NCBI RefSeq assembly: GCF_902826855.1 | Contig: NZ_CADEGK010000022.1 | Location: 1-35,094, forward strand | DNA length: 35,094 nt | DNA from: an uncultured Phenylobacterium sp. | GTDB taxonomy: Bacteria > Pseudomonadota > Alphaproteobacteria > Caulobacterales > Caulobacteraceae | Reading direction: 5' to 3' | Notes under the pieces: model-generated | What the model saw: the letters and a program-made list of their open reading frames with translations, nothing else | Database searches by the model: none | What the model was told of the DNA's origin: nothing | In this document: piece after piece, positions 8,508 to 17,214 of the stretch | Position numbering within the stretch: position 1 is the first letter of the stretch | Layout of the letters: the number at the start of each line of letters is the position of its first letter | Program-made: the position numbers and the translations under genes

Positions 8508-11395
8508 TGGCCAGGGCGCCCAAGGGCCCGAAACAGGTCGAGACACTGGTTCATGACGAGGCCACGCGGCGAAACATCCCGACCGCCGAGCTGCAATCGA
8601 CTGCCGAATATCTGGAAGAAATGCATCCGCCCAAGCCTGCGCACTATTCGCGCACGCGGCCCTTGGCGGAGGGAGTGCGACGCGAGAGGGACGAGGACTT
8701 GGACCCCCAGATCATCTGGAACGGGGCGCGTATCCGCCTGACGCCGGCGCAGGTCGCGCAACTGCATGAGACGGGCGAGGTCGAGCTGGGCGACGCGCAA
8801 CTGGTCTGGCGCGGCAAGGACACCCAGGATTGGTCGGACCTGATCGTCCAGACCCCGCCGCTCTACATCCAGGAGAAAATTCACCCCAAGGCCATCATCG
8901 ACGACTTGAAGCGCCGCTCAGCGGAAGGCTCGAAGGCGCCGGAAGAACTCGATCTGTTCGCCGACTTCAATGGTATTAGCGCCGAGGCGAAGACCGAATT
9001 TTACCAGCACGACCAGCACTGGTCGAACCGCATGATCCTGGGCGACAGCCTTCAGGTGATGGCGTCACTGGCCGAGCGCGAGGCCCTGGCCGGCAAGGTC
9101 CAGTGCATCTATTTCGACCCGCCCTATGGCATCAAATTCAACTCGAACTGGCAGGTCTCCACGCAGAACCGGGACGTAAAGGACGGAAAGCAGACCGACA
9201 TCTCTCGTGAACCGGAGCAGGTCAAAGCCTTCCGAGACACCTGGAAAGACGGCATCCATTCTTACCTCACGTATCTCCGCGACCGCCTCTCCGTCATGCG
9301 GGAGCTTCTGACCGACAGCGGGTCAGTCTTCGTCCAAATCGGCGACGAGAATGTGCATCGCGTTCGGGCCCTGATGGATGAAATCTTTGGCGAGGATAAC
9401 TTCATCTCGCAAATCAGCGTGGCGAAAACGGCGGGCGCCACAAATGATTACTTGGCGGGCGTAACAGATCACATCCTCTGGGCGGCGAAGAACCGGGACG
9501 CGACGAAATATCGGGCACTCTACCAGCTGAAGGAAGTCGGCGGCAGCGGCGGCGGGCAATACAGCCAGGTCCAGGACGGTGCCTTCAGCCGCCGTCGTTT
9601 GGCGCGCACAGAACTCGAAAACCCTGACACCATCCCGGATGAAGCTCGTGTCTTCCGGTTGGACAACATTACGAGTCAGGGGGTCGGCCGCACCAAAGGG
9701 GAAGGCGCAGCCTCCTGGTTCCCAGTGAAAATACGCGGCAAGACTCTTCTTCCTAGTGAAAAAGTCAGGTGGAAGACTAACGAAGAAGGGATGGAGAGGC
9801 TGGGTAGGGCTGAGAGGCTCGAACCGGTTGGAAACACTCTGACTTACGTTCGGTTCATTGACGATTTCCGAGTTTATCCGCGCAACAATCTTTGGACCGA
9901 TACCGGCGCAAGCGGCTTCAGCGACGAGAAGGTGTATGTCGTGCAGACGCTCACTCGGATTGCCGAGCGCTGCATCCTTATGGCGACCGATCCCGGAGAC
10001 CTTGTACTCGATCCGACGTGCGGATCGGGAACCACGGCTTACGTTGCCGAACAATGGGGGCGCCGTTGGGTTACGATCGACACAAGCCGCGTGGCTCTAG
10101 CGTTGGCGCGCACGCGAATGATGAGCGCGCGCTATCCGTATTACCTTCTTGCCGACAGCCCGGAGGGGCGACGCAAAGAACAGGAGATTTCTGGAAAAGC
10201 CCAGAGCCTGTCCGACGCCCAAGGCGATATTCGGCAAGGTTTCGTCTACGAACGGGCGCCGCACGTCACCCTGAAGTCCATCGCCAACAACGCTGAAATC
10301 GATGTGATCTGGGACACTTGGCAAGCCAAGGTGGAAACCCTGCGCAGCGAGCTGATCAGCATCCTCGGCGAGAGTTGGGAAGAGTGGGAAATCCCGCGTG
10401 AGCCAGCGGCCTCATGGTCAAGCAACGTGATCGGGGTCCACAAGGCCTGGTGGGATGCTCGGATCGCGCGGCAGAAGGAAATCGACGCCTCCATTGCCAA
10501 GCGCGCGGACGTGGAGATGCTCTACGACCGGCCTTATCAGGACGCAAACCGCGTCCGCGTCGCAGGCCCCTTCACGGTGGAAAGCCTGTCTCCGCACCGG
10601 GTCGTGCCGTCGGATGCGGATGCCATGGCCGGTGAAATCGAGGCGTCCGAAGGCCGGCGTCGTCGCAACCTTGCTTCCGCGCCACCCGCCGACTTCTCCG
10701 CCATCGTGTTGGAAAACCTGAAAACGTCCGGTGTGCAGCAGGGCGCCAAGGCGGACAAGATTGTCTTCACGGCCCTCACGGCCTGGCCCGGCGAATACAT
10801 CGCCGCCGAAGGCCGGTTCATGGAAGGCGAGATCGAGCGGCGCGCGGCCATCTTCATCGGCCCGGAGTTCGGGACCACCTCGCGCCCCGATCTGACAGCT
10901 GCGGCCCGCGAGGCTACCGACGCCCGCTTCGACGTACTGATCGCGGCGGCCTTCAACTTCGAGGCGCATGCGTCCGAACTGGTGAAGCTCGGTCCGCTGC
11001 CGATCCTCAAGGCGAAGATCAATCCCGACCTGCATATGGCCGGCGAGCTGAAGAACACCGGCAAGGGCAACCTGTTCATCGTGTTCGGCGAGGTGGACGT
11101 GTTCGATCCCAACACCGGTGACATCCGCTCGGGCGACACCAAGTCCATCGCCGCCTGGTTCATCGACACCGACTATGACGAGGAAAGCTTCTTCGTCCGC
11201 CACGCCTACTTCCTCGGCGCGAACGACCCCTACAAGAGCCTCAAGACTGCGCTTCGCGCCGAGATCGACGAAGCCGCCTGGGCGACCCTCTACCGCGACA
11301 CCTCCCGGCCCTTCGACCGGCCCAAGAGCGGCCGGATCGCCGTGAAGGTCATCAACCACTTCGGCGACGAGGTGATGAAGGTGTTCAGGGTGTAG
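8507..11395 (+). CDS. site-specific DNA methyltransferase, beta class (type III Mod-like)
   Basis: A 962-residue DNA methyltransferase that should transfer a methyl group from S-adenosylmethionine to a base, most likely N6 of adenine, to protect self DNA. Catalytic motif IV is DPPYGIKF at residues 204-211. The SAM-binding motif I, DPTCGSGTTAYVAEQWG, starts at residue 502. The order IV then I defines the beta class shared by type III Mod enzymes. About 290 residues between them hold the variable target-recognition region. The C-terminal 350 residues (after about 600) are a family-specific extension found in the large Mod partners of BPTD_3080-type Res proteins. The gene is intact, unlike its Res partner, so the cell could methylate without cutting. 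The start ATG overlaps the previous stop (TGATG). Confidence 0.9.
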   Translation: MARAPKGPKQVETLVHDEATRRNIPTAELQSTAEYLEEMHPPKPAHYSRTRPLAEGVRRERDEDLDPQIIWNGARIRLTPAQVAQLHETGEVELGDAQLVWRGKDTQDWSDLIVQTPPLYIQEKIHPKAIIDDLKRRSAEGSKAPEELDLFADFNGISAEAKTEFYQHDQHWSNRMILGDSLQVMASLAEREALAGKVQCIYFDPPYGIKFNSNWQVSTQNRDVKDGKQTDISREPEQVKAFRDTWKDGIHSYLTYLRDRLSVMRELLTDSGSVFVQIGDENVHRVRALMDEIFGEDNFISQISVAKTAGATNDYLAGVTDHILWAAKNRDATKYRALYQLKEVGGSGGGQYSQVQDGAFSRRRLARTELENPDTIPDEARVFRLDNITSQGVGRTKGEGAASWFPVKIRGKTLLPSEKVRWKTNEEGMERLGRAERLEPVGNTLTYVRFIDDFRVYPRNNLWTDTGASGFSDEKVYVVQTLTRIAERCILMATDPGDLVLDPTCGSGTTAYVAEQWGRRWVTIDTSRVALALARTRMMSARYPYYLLADSPEGRRKEQEISGKAQSLSDAQGDIRQGFVYERAPHVTLKSIANNAEIDVIWDTWQAKVETLRSELISILGESWEEWEIPREPAASWSSNVIGVHKAWWDARIARQKEIDASIAKRADVEMLYDRPYQDANRVRVAGPFTVESLSPHRVVPSDADAMAGEIEASEGRRRRNLASAPPADFSAIVLENLKTSGVQQGAKADKIVFTALTAWPGEYIAAEGRFMEGEIERRAAIFIGPEFGTTSRPDLTAAAREATDARFDVLIAAAFNFEAHASELVKLGPLPILKAKINPDLHMAGELKNTGKGNLFIVFGEVDVFDPNTGDIRSGDTKSIAAWFIDTDYDEESFFVRHAYFLGANDPYKSLKTALRAEIDEAAWATLYRDTSRPFDRPKSGRIAVKVINHFGDEVMKVFRV

Positions 11396-11397
11396 CC

Positions 11398-12033
11398 ATG
11401 GCAGCGCACACGGGGATCGCTGTTATCGAGAGCAAATGGTTTGAAGGTTCAAATGTGTCTGTGCGCGGTCTTTTTGACCTTGTCGCGGACCTGGCAACCG
11501 ACACTCCCCATGCCTACCACTATGAGATGGCCTGCTCGGAAGTGGCGCTCAAGGAGGCCATCCCTCGCGTCGCTAAAGACAACTCCTGCCGCTACCTCTG
11601 CCTCGCGATGCATGGAAACGACAAAGGCCTTCAGCTCATCAACGGTGATCAGGTCACCCGCACTGAGCTCAAGAACATGCTCGTCCGAATAAGGGCGCAG
11701 CGCGGAGCTAAGCTCGCCGGCATCCACATGGCTGCTTGCATCTTTGGAACCGAGGAAATCGCGGAAAAGCTCTTCAGCACGCCAACTGAACTCCGCTGGA
11801 TGGCCGGCTACACGCAGGAAGTGGACTGGATTGAGTCCTCCGCGCTCGATCTCTTGTTCTTCAACTATTTGGCCGACCTGGACGACGTGCCGCTGACCGA
11901 AATCCAGAAAATTCACGCCGTTGCGCGCAAGCTCACCGGCAGCGTCGATGGCCTTGTAAAGAAGTTGGGTTTCGGCATCTACGTGAGGAAACAAAGGACG
12001 GGCGGCGCCAAGAACTTGATGGCTCAGGTTTAG
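11398..12033 (+). CDS. putative caspase-like cysteine protease (CHAT/C14-type fold)
   Basis: A 211-residue protein with the layout of a minimal caspase-fold peptidase. After an alpha/beta start (GIAVIESKWFEG), a strand ends in His-Gly (YLCLAMHGND, His72). About 40 residues later a second strand ends in the candidate nucleophile (GIHMAACIFG, Cys114), followed by a strand-loop (RWMAGYTQEVDW) of the kind that shapes the substrate pocket. Spacing and context match the His/Cys dyads of caspase, CHAT and related families, and the sequence resembles the uncharacterised DUF6642-type proteins as I remember them. It has no signal peptide or fused sensor domain, so its trigger and target must be other proteins. 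It starts 2 nt after the methyltransferase stop. If active, it would be the effector protease of the operon; this is inference. Confidence 0.6.
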   Translation: MAAHTGIAVIESKWFEGSNVSVRGLFDLVADLATDTPHAYHYEMACSEVALKEAIPRVAKDNSCRYLCLAMHGNDKGLQLINGDQVTRTELKNMLVRIRAQRGAKLAGIHMAACIFGTEEIAEKLFSTPTELRWMAGYTQEVDWIESSALDLLFFNYLADLDDVPLTEIQKIHAVARKLTGSVDGLVKKLGFGIYVRKQRTGGAKNLMAQV

Positions 12034-12044
12034 GTTCGGGCGCA

Positions 12045-12773
12045 GTGGGGGTCGGGGGCCGAAAAGCAAAGCGAGGCGGCAAGAGGTACAAGGTCAACCT
12101 CGTTCCCATTCGGTACGACGTGCCAAGACAACCTGCGTCGCCGCTGAGAGGGCCGAAATCGGCTCAGGCTCCCAGGGTCGTATCGGGTGACCCATCGGGG
12201 ATGATCACGAAGCTCCCGTCGATGGCCTTGTCCGATACTGTTCGCCTCTGGCGCAACTCGATTGCGGCGCTGAAGGACCCTCAACGTGAACACCTCAAAA
12301 AGGGCGCTCACCAGCTTCTGGCGGCGCTGGATGTTGAATGGAAGCGGCGGGGCGAAGGACAGGAGCGGCCGGAAGACTGGTTCAAGTGGCCGGGGACGGA
12401 CGCGGGCGTGGGTGACGGCTCGCTCACCGGGGCCTGGCTGGATGAAGGCGTGTTGAAGTTCCTCGGCTATCAAGTGGGCAAGACAAGCGATCTCTCGACC
12501 CCGCTGCGCGAAGCCATCCTGGGCAGGGTGTTTTCAGGTGAAATCCCACCAGCGTTTCCGCGAAGCTACCTCGCCGAGTGGGGAGCGCCCGCATCCGCGG
12601 GCCGACTGAAGAAGATTGCCGAGTGCATCGCGTCCTTCACCCGCAACGCCAAGCGCCGTCGCGATGACCGCCTCGATCTGGCGATCATGGATTGGGAACA
12701 CGACCTCCAATTCCTCCACGATGAATACTATGTCGGCCGCTTCCGTTTCGGCTGGCCGGTGACAGCGCCGTGA
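12045..12773 (+). CDS. hypothetical protein accompanying Res/Mod loci
   Basis: A 242-residue soluble protein with no motif that I can tie to a catalysed reaction. The N-terminal 50 residues are basic and Pro-rich (KAKRGGKRYKVN), perhaps a nucleic-acid-binding tail. The rest is a mixed alpha/beta then helical domain with conserved-looking blocks EDWFKWPGTDA, LKFLGYQVGK, YLAEWGAPASAGRL, ASFTRNAKRRR and MDWEHDLQFLHDEYY. I recall similar proteins next to large Mod/Res pairs, which suggests a structural or targeting subunit. GTG 12045 gives the longest form; ATG 12201 is an alternative start that would drop the basic tail. Its stop overlaps the next GTG start by 4 nt. Confidence 0.7.
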   Translation: MGVGGRKAKRGGKRYKVNLVPIRYDVPRQPASPLRGPKSAQAPRVVSGDPSGMITKLPSMALSDTVRLWRNSIAALKDPQREHLKKGAHQLLAALDVEWKRRGEGQERPEDWFKWPGTDAGVGDGSLTGAWLDEGVLKFLGYQVGKTSDLSTPLREAILGRVFSGEIPPAFPRSYLAEWGAPASAGRLKKIAECIASFTRNAKRRRDDRLDLAIMDWEHDLQFLHDEYYVGRFRFGWPVTAP

Positions 12774-13741
12774 GCAAACGAGCGACACCATTCGAGGAGT
12801 TCCTCGCGCTATTTAACCGCGTGAAGGAGGAGGCAAAGGGGGACCCTCGACGGGTCACGACGTTCTACGGTCAATCCCAGGTCTTGAGTGACGCGGCGGA
12901 CGCCCTCGACCAGTTCCTTTGGCGCTCCGACTTCGAGCGCCGGTTTATGCACGGGCCGCGGAAATTCCATGCGCAGGTGCCCAGCGAATTCGAGCCTGCC
13001 TGGCGTGACTACATCAAGAATTGGACGGGCCCTATTGCGGGCGCGAGGCTCGGTGAACTCGGGTTTGATCTGGAGAAGGTCGTCTCGGAGACCCTGTCGG
13101 CGCCGGACGCACTTGATGAGCCTGAATACGACGAGCACTTCGACCCGCGTTGGGACGACGGCGCAGCAGCCATCCAGACGGGTCTCGACCACCTGGGGGA
13201 CAAGCTATCCGACTACGAAGACGCGGAGTTCGGGTCCACCGGAGCCGCGAACCTCTGTCGGCCAGCACTTGAGGCTTGGGACTACCTCCAGAAAACTATC
13301 GGCATCGATGTCGCCGGCATTTTTCATCGATGGCGCACCGTGCCCGTCATGTTCTTGCCGGCCCATGTGAGCAACAGGCACGGGCTGACCGAGAAGGGGT
13401 CGCTATTCGATCTGCTCGATGACGCGGTTCGAGCCTATGTGGCGGGGGCACCAGCCGCGGCTATCGCGATGTGCCGGGCAGCCCTGGAGATGGTTCTGCG
13501 CGAGCACTACGTGCGTCCGACGGGCGACATGTCTCTCGACAACTTGATCGACCTAGCGGCCCGCCGATTTGTGTTCCTCGACGCCGCTCGGTTGCACCGG
13601 CATCGCAAGGCCGCCAATCGCATCATGCATGGATACACGGCGGCCAAAAAGCTGACGGCGGAAGACGAGGAATTGATCCTCGACTTCTTTCGTAACCTAA
13701 AGTTCCTGATCCAGCGCGCGCCAGGCGGAAATGTCTCGTAG
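12770..13741 (+). CDS. DUF4145-like (HEPN-type) domain protein
   Basis: A 323-residue protein. The N-terminal 200 residues are of unknown fold and rich in Asp, Trp and aromatic residues. Residues about 210-320 form an all-helical DUF4145-like domain: DDAVRAYVAGAPAAAIAMCR, ALEMVLREHY, then HRKAANRIMHG and a last helix EELILDFFRNLKFLIQ. DUF4145 belongs to the HEPN group, many members of which are RNases or dimeric sensors. The Arg...His pair in RKAANRIMHG resembles the HEPN RxxxxH theme but is not an exact catalytic match. These domains recur in restriction and other defence loci. It starts with GTG inside the previous stop (GTGA) and its end overlaps the next gene by 11 nt. Confidence 0.65.
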   Translation: MSKRATPFEEFLALFNRVKEEAKGDPRRVTTFYGQSQVLSDAADALDQFLWRSDFERRFMHGPRKFHAQVPSEFEPAWRDYIKNWTGPIAGARLGELGFDLEKVVSETLSAPDALDEPEYDEHFDPRWDDGAAAIQTGLDHLGDKLSDYEDAEFGSTGAANLCRPALEAWDYLQKTIGIDVAGIFHRWRTVPVMFLPAHVSNRHGLTEKGSLFDLLDDAVRAYVAGAPAAAIAMCRAALEMVLREHYVRPTGDMSLDNLIDLAARRFVFLDAARLHRHRKAANRIMHGYTAAKKLTAEDEELILDFFRNLKFLIQRAPGGNVS

Positions 13742-14540
13742 CGGTCGCGCCGTCCTGGGCATCGACGCCGCCTGGACGCTGACACAGCCGAGCGGCGTCG
13801 CCTTGGTGCAGGCGCAAGGCGATGGCTGGCGCCTCGTAGAGGTCGCCGCGTCCTACGCCGACTACGCCGCCGGCCACTCGTCCTGGCCGCCTGCCACCGC
13901 AGCAGCCCTCCTGGAGGCCTCAGAGGCCCGCTGTGGCCAACACCCCGCCGTCGTGGCCATCGACATGCCGCTGGCGACCACGGCCATCGTGGCGCGCCGC
14001 GAGGCCGACAACGCCGTGTCCCGGCAGTACGGAGCCCGCCACTGTTCGACCCACAGCCCCAGCGCCATCCGGCCAGGCCCGGTCAGCGATGGCCTGCGCG
14101 CCGGCTTCGCGGACCTCGGCTACCGTCTCGCCGTATCGGAGATTTCGACGCCAGCCTTGATCGAGGTCTACCCTCACCCCGCCCTGCTTGAACTGACGGG
14201 CGCGCCCAGCCGTCTCCCGTACAAGGCCGGCAAGCTGCGCACCTACTGGAAGACACTGACTCCGGCGGAGCGCCGTGCGCGACTCATCGTGACCTGGGGC
14301 GAGATCCTTCAGACGCTCGACGTCGAGATCGCGGGCGTCGTGGCGGCGCTGCCGCTCCCGGCGGCGGACGCGCCGGGCCGCGTTCTCAAGAGCTTCGAGG
14401 ACCGGCTGGACGCCGTCGTTTGCGCGTGGTGCGGCGTCTGTGCGCTGGAGGGCCATGCGCGCCCGCTGGGTGACGAAACGGCCGCCGTCTGGATACCCTT
14501 CGGCCGAGCCGAGAGAGGCCTGTCCGCGCCGTGCCCGTAG
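13731..14540 (+). CDS. DUF429 family protein (predicted RNase H-fold nuclease)
   Basis: A 269-residue DUF429 protein. The family motifs are in order: LGIDAAW (Asp12) near the start, VVAIDMPLA (Asp78), the READN...RQYGARHCSTHSP segment, IEVYPHPALLEL (Glu145), LPYKAGK, and near the end SFEDRLDAVVCAWC (Asp224 and Asp227). The family is predicted to have an RNase H-like fold, in which such acidic residues would hold metal for phosphodiester cleavage. No reaction is established for DUF429 that I can name. All the acidic positions appear present here, so the protein is probably active. It overlaps both neighbours (11 and 10 nt), which argues that it is a true member of this operon. Confidence 0.8.
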   Translation: MSRSGRAVLGIDAAWTLTQPSGVALVQAQGDGWRLVEVAASYADYAAGHSSWPPATAAALLEASEARCGQHPAVVAIDMPLATTAIVARREADNAVSRQYGARHCSTHSPSAIRPGPVSDGLRAGFADLGYRLAVSEISTPALIEVYPHPALLELTGAPSRLPYKAGKLRTYWKTLTPAERRARLIVTWGEILQTLDVEIAGVVAALPLPAADAPGRVLKSFEDRLDAVVCAWCGVCALEGHARPLGDETAAVWIPFGRAERGLSAPCP

Positions 14541-15034
14541 TCCGCAGCTTCCCGACCTTCAAAGGCGCGGACTGGCTTGCCCAGTTGACCAGCTCCGCCG
14601 TGAAACGTGGCGCCTGTCTGACGATCAACTGTTCGACGTGCGGGGCGACCCCCTTCAAGCAGGCGCTATGGGCGCAGGCGACCGCGGTAACGCCGCTCCT
14701 TCCTGAAGACGAACTCGCCAGGCAGCTCGCGACCCTGCCGTCGGACACGGCGCCCGAGGCCCTGCGGTTCGTGATCGACCAACTCTACAAGTGCGTCGGG
14801 CAGTCGGGGTTGGACCGGCTAGCGACGTCGTTCGCCGACACGCCGGCTGGCGAGGAATACCGGCGGATGCAGGCTCACGCCGCGGCGGTCGCGCGGCAAC
14901 GGGCCGACAACGCCCATCGGAACAGCCCCGACTACGCGGAGGAGCGCAGAGCCGAGCGCGCCGCCCAGCACGCCGAGCGGCTGGCAGCGAAGGCCATGCG
15001 GGACGCCGCGCGTCGTGACGGGGGCGCTGCCTGA
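14531..15034 (+). CDS. hypothetical Cys-containing protein with helical tail
   Basis: A 167-residue protein without a recognised family. It has four cysteines that could bind zinc (Cys29, the CSTC pair at 34 and 37, and Cys88). A helical middle (EALRFVIDQLYKCVG) is followed by an Ala/Arg/Glu-rich helix from about residue 105 to the end (AAAVARQRADNAHR, AERAAQHAERLAAKAMRDAARR), probably a long single helix or coiled coil. It starts at a GTG within the DUF429 gene and ends 2 nt before the helicase start. Tight coupling suggests a subunit that works with the helicase downstream; this is inference from position only. Confidence 0.6.
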   Translation: MPVVRSFPTFKGADWLAQLTSSAVKRGACLTINCSTCGATPFKQALWAQATAVTPLLPEDELARQLATLPSDTAPEALRFVIDQLYKCVGQSGLDRLATSFADTPAGEEYRRMQAHAAAVARQRADNAHRNSPDYAEERRAERAAQHAERLAAKAMRDAARRDGGAA

Positions 15035-15036
15035 GG

Positions 15037-17142
15037 ATGGACTTCCGCATCGCTGACACCTTCACGGACGCGCTCGCTCGGCTTCCGGCTGCTGAGCAGA
15101 AAGCCGTGAAGGTCAGCGTGCTGGACCTACAGCTCGATCCCTCTGCGCCCGGCCTTCAGATGCATCGCATCGACAAGTCGAAGGACCCCAACTTCTGGTC
15201 CGCTCGGGTCAACCGCGACCTGCGCCTGGTCCTGCATAAAACTGCCTCCAGCATCCTGGTCGCCTACGTGGATCACCACGACCGCGCCTATGCCTGGGCC
15301 GAGCGGCGGCGGATCGAGGCGCATCCGCGGACCGGGGCCGTTCAGATTGTGGAAGTCCGCGAACGAGTGGAGGAGGCGCAGCCCGATCTGGCGCGCCTTT
15401 GGACGGAGGCGCCGGTAACGGCGCCCAGCCCCGTAGTTGCGCCCGCGGCGCCGCTATTCGCCAAGCTGGACAACGACGCCCTTCTGGCGGTCGGCGTTCC
15501 GGAAGATTGGCTGTTCCCCGTACAGGCCGCGACCGAGACTGGCTTCTTTGAGCTGGCGGAACACTTACCGGCGGAGGCGGCCGAGGCCCTTCTGGACTAT
15601 GCCGCGACGGGTGTTCTGAGACGGCCGGAGGCTGTGGTTCAGCCCGAGACGCCAGCCGATCCCTTCCGGCATCCGGATGCCCTCCGGCGCTTCCTCACTG
15701 TCGAGTCGACGGACGAGTTGCGGGCAGCGCTCGACGCGCCTTGGGACAAATGGTCGGTGTTCCTCCATCCCTCGCAGCGCGCCGTCGTGGAGCGCAGCTA
15801 CAACGGGCCGGCTCGGGTGGCGGGGTCCGCAGGAACGGGCAAGACCGTCGTCGCCGTCCACCGCGCCTTTCGTCTGATCCGAGACGATCCGACGGCGCGG
15901 GTGTTGCTGACCACGTTCTCTGAGCCTCTAGCCGGCAGTCTGCGCGGCAAGCTGGCGGTGCTGGCTGGGCCGGACACTTCGATTGTCCCGCGCATCACGG
16001 TCGCTTCGTTCGAGGGGCTGGCTGTCGAACTGTTTCAGCTCGCCTTCGGCCGCAAGCCCCGCGTCGCGACAGCGGACCAGGTTGAAGGCGCCCTTGCCAT
16101 CGCGGCGCGCGACGCCGGCCTAAAGGGCTTCTCGCAACGGTTCCTGGCGGCGGAGTGGGCCAGCGTCATCGACGCGTGGCGGGTCGGCGACGCCGGCGCC
16201 TATGCCGAGGTGCCGAGGCTCGGCCGCAAGAACCGGCTCGGCAGTCGCCAGCGCGAGGCCCTGTGGCCGGTGTTCGAGGCGGCTGGGGGAGCCTTGAACG
16301 CGCAAAGCGTGCTGACCTCGGCGGGCGTCTTCCACGCGCTGGCGGACCACTATGCCGCCAAGGCGGACAAGCCATTCACCCACGTCGTCGTCGATGAGGC
16401 GCAGGATCTCGGTGTACCGGAACTGCTCCTGCTCTGCGCCATCGCGCCGGAAGGCCAGGACCGGCTGTTCTTCGCCGGGGACCTCGGCCAGCGCATCTTC
16501 CAGCAGCCGTTCTCGTGGAAGGCGCTGGGCGCTGATGTGCGCGGCCGGTCCACCACGCTGAAGGTGAACTATCGGACCTCCCAGCAGATCCGCGAGGCGG
16601 CCGACCGCCTGCTGCCGAACATGGTGCGCGACGTGGACGGCCGGGAAGAAGAGCGCCGAGGCACGATTTCAGTGTTTGAGGGGCCTTCGCCTGAGATATC
16701 CTTGAGCGCGGACGGGCCGGCAGAAGCCGATCGCGTCGCCGACTTTATCCGGGAAGCCATCGCTAGCGGCGTCGCGCCTGCGGAGATCGGCGTCTTCGTG
16801 CGCTCGCGCCGTGAGTTACCCCGCGCCCGCGCAGCCGTCGAAGCGGCCGATCAGCAACCGGTCGAACTGTCCGAGCGTCAGATCGACGTGGGCGACCGGA
16901 TCGCCATCGGGACGATGCATCTGGCCAAAGGTCTGGAATTCAAGGCGGTGGCCGTCATGGCCTGCGACGACGAGGTATTGCCGTCGGCGGAACGCATCGA
17001 CTCGGTCGTTGAGGAGAGCGATCTCGATGACGTCTATGAGACCGAACGGCATCTTCTTTACGTCGCCTGTACCCGCGCGCGGGACCGGTTGTTAGTCAGC
17101 GGCGTGTTGCCTGGTTCAGAATTCCTCGCAGACTTCGCGTAG
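15037..17142 (+). CDS. UvrD-like superfamily 1 helicase with N-terminal RelE/ParE-fold domain
   Basis: A 701-residue fusion. Residues 1 to about 93 read like a RelE/ParE-superfamily domain: FTDALARLPAAEQKAV, MHRIDKSKDPNFWSARVNRD, LRLVLHKT and AYVDHHDRAYAWAERR. Residues 240-701 are an SF1A DNA helicase with Walker A GSAGTGKTVV (263-272), Walker B VVVDEAQDL (about 450), LKVNYRTSQQIREAAD, GTMHLAKGLEFKAV and motif VI YVACTRARDRLLV. It should unwind DNA 3'-5' with ATP. RelE-fold N-termini on UvrD-type helicases occur in other bacteria; whether the domain still cuts mRNA or only binds RNA or ribosomes is unknown. It is the last gene of the plus-strand operon and faces the leftward Gabija-like pair across a hairpin. 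Confidence 0.88.
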   Translation: MDFRIADTFTDALARLPAAEQKAVKVSVLDLQLDPSAPGLQMHRIDKSKDPNFWSARVNRDLRLVLHKTASSILVAYVDHHDRAYAWAERRRIEAHPRTGAVQIVEVRERVEEAQPDLARLWTEAPVTAPSPVVAPAAPLFAKLDNDALLAVGVPEDWLFPVQAATETGFFELAEHLPAEAAEALLDYAATGVLRRPEAVVQPETPADPFRHPDALRRFLTVESTDELRAALDAPWDKWSVFLHPSQRAVVERSYNGPARVAGSAGTGKTVVAVHRAFRLIRDDPTARVLLTTFSEPLAGSLRGKLAVLAGPDTSIVPRITVASFEGLAVELFQLAFGRKPRVATADQVEGALAIAARDAGLKGFSQRFLAAEWASVIDAWRVGDAGAYAEVPRLGRKNRLGSRQREALWPVFEAAGGALNAQSVLTSAGVFHALADHYAAKADKPFTHVVVDEAQDLGVPELLLLCAIAPEGQDRLFFAGDLGQRIFQQPFSWKALGADVRGRSTTLKVNYRTSQQIREAADRLLPNMVRDVDGREEERRGTISVFEGPSPEISLSADGPAEADRVADFIREAIASGVAPAEIGVFVRSRRELPRARAAVEAADQQPVELSERQIDVGDRIAIGTMHLAKGLEFKAVAVMACDDEVLPSAERIDSVVEESDLDDVYETERHLLYVACTRARDRLLVSGVLPGSEFLADFA

Positions 17143-17179
17143 AGCCGGATCGGCAACTGCCCTGGATCACCGTTTCTGA

Positions 17180-17200
17180 CCCGATCTCGACAGGATCGGG
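17180..17200. terminator. hairpin between convergent operons
   Basis: CCCGATC (17180-17186), a 7-nt loop and GATCGGG (17194-17200) form a perfect 7-bp stem. It sits in the 72-base gap where the plus-strand helicase and the minus-strand helicase meet end to end. There is no clear T-run on either side, so termination efficiency is uncertain, but the position fits a two-way terminator. Confidence 0.5.
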
Positions 17201-17214
17201 GAGGGTGCCAAGCC

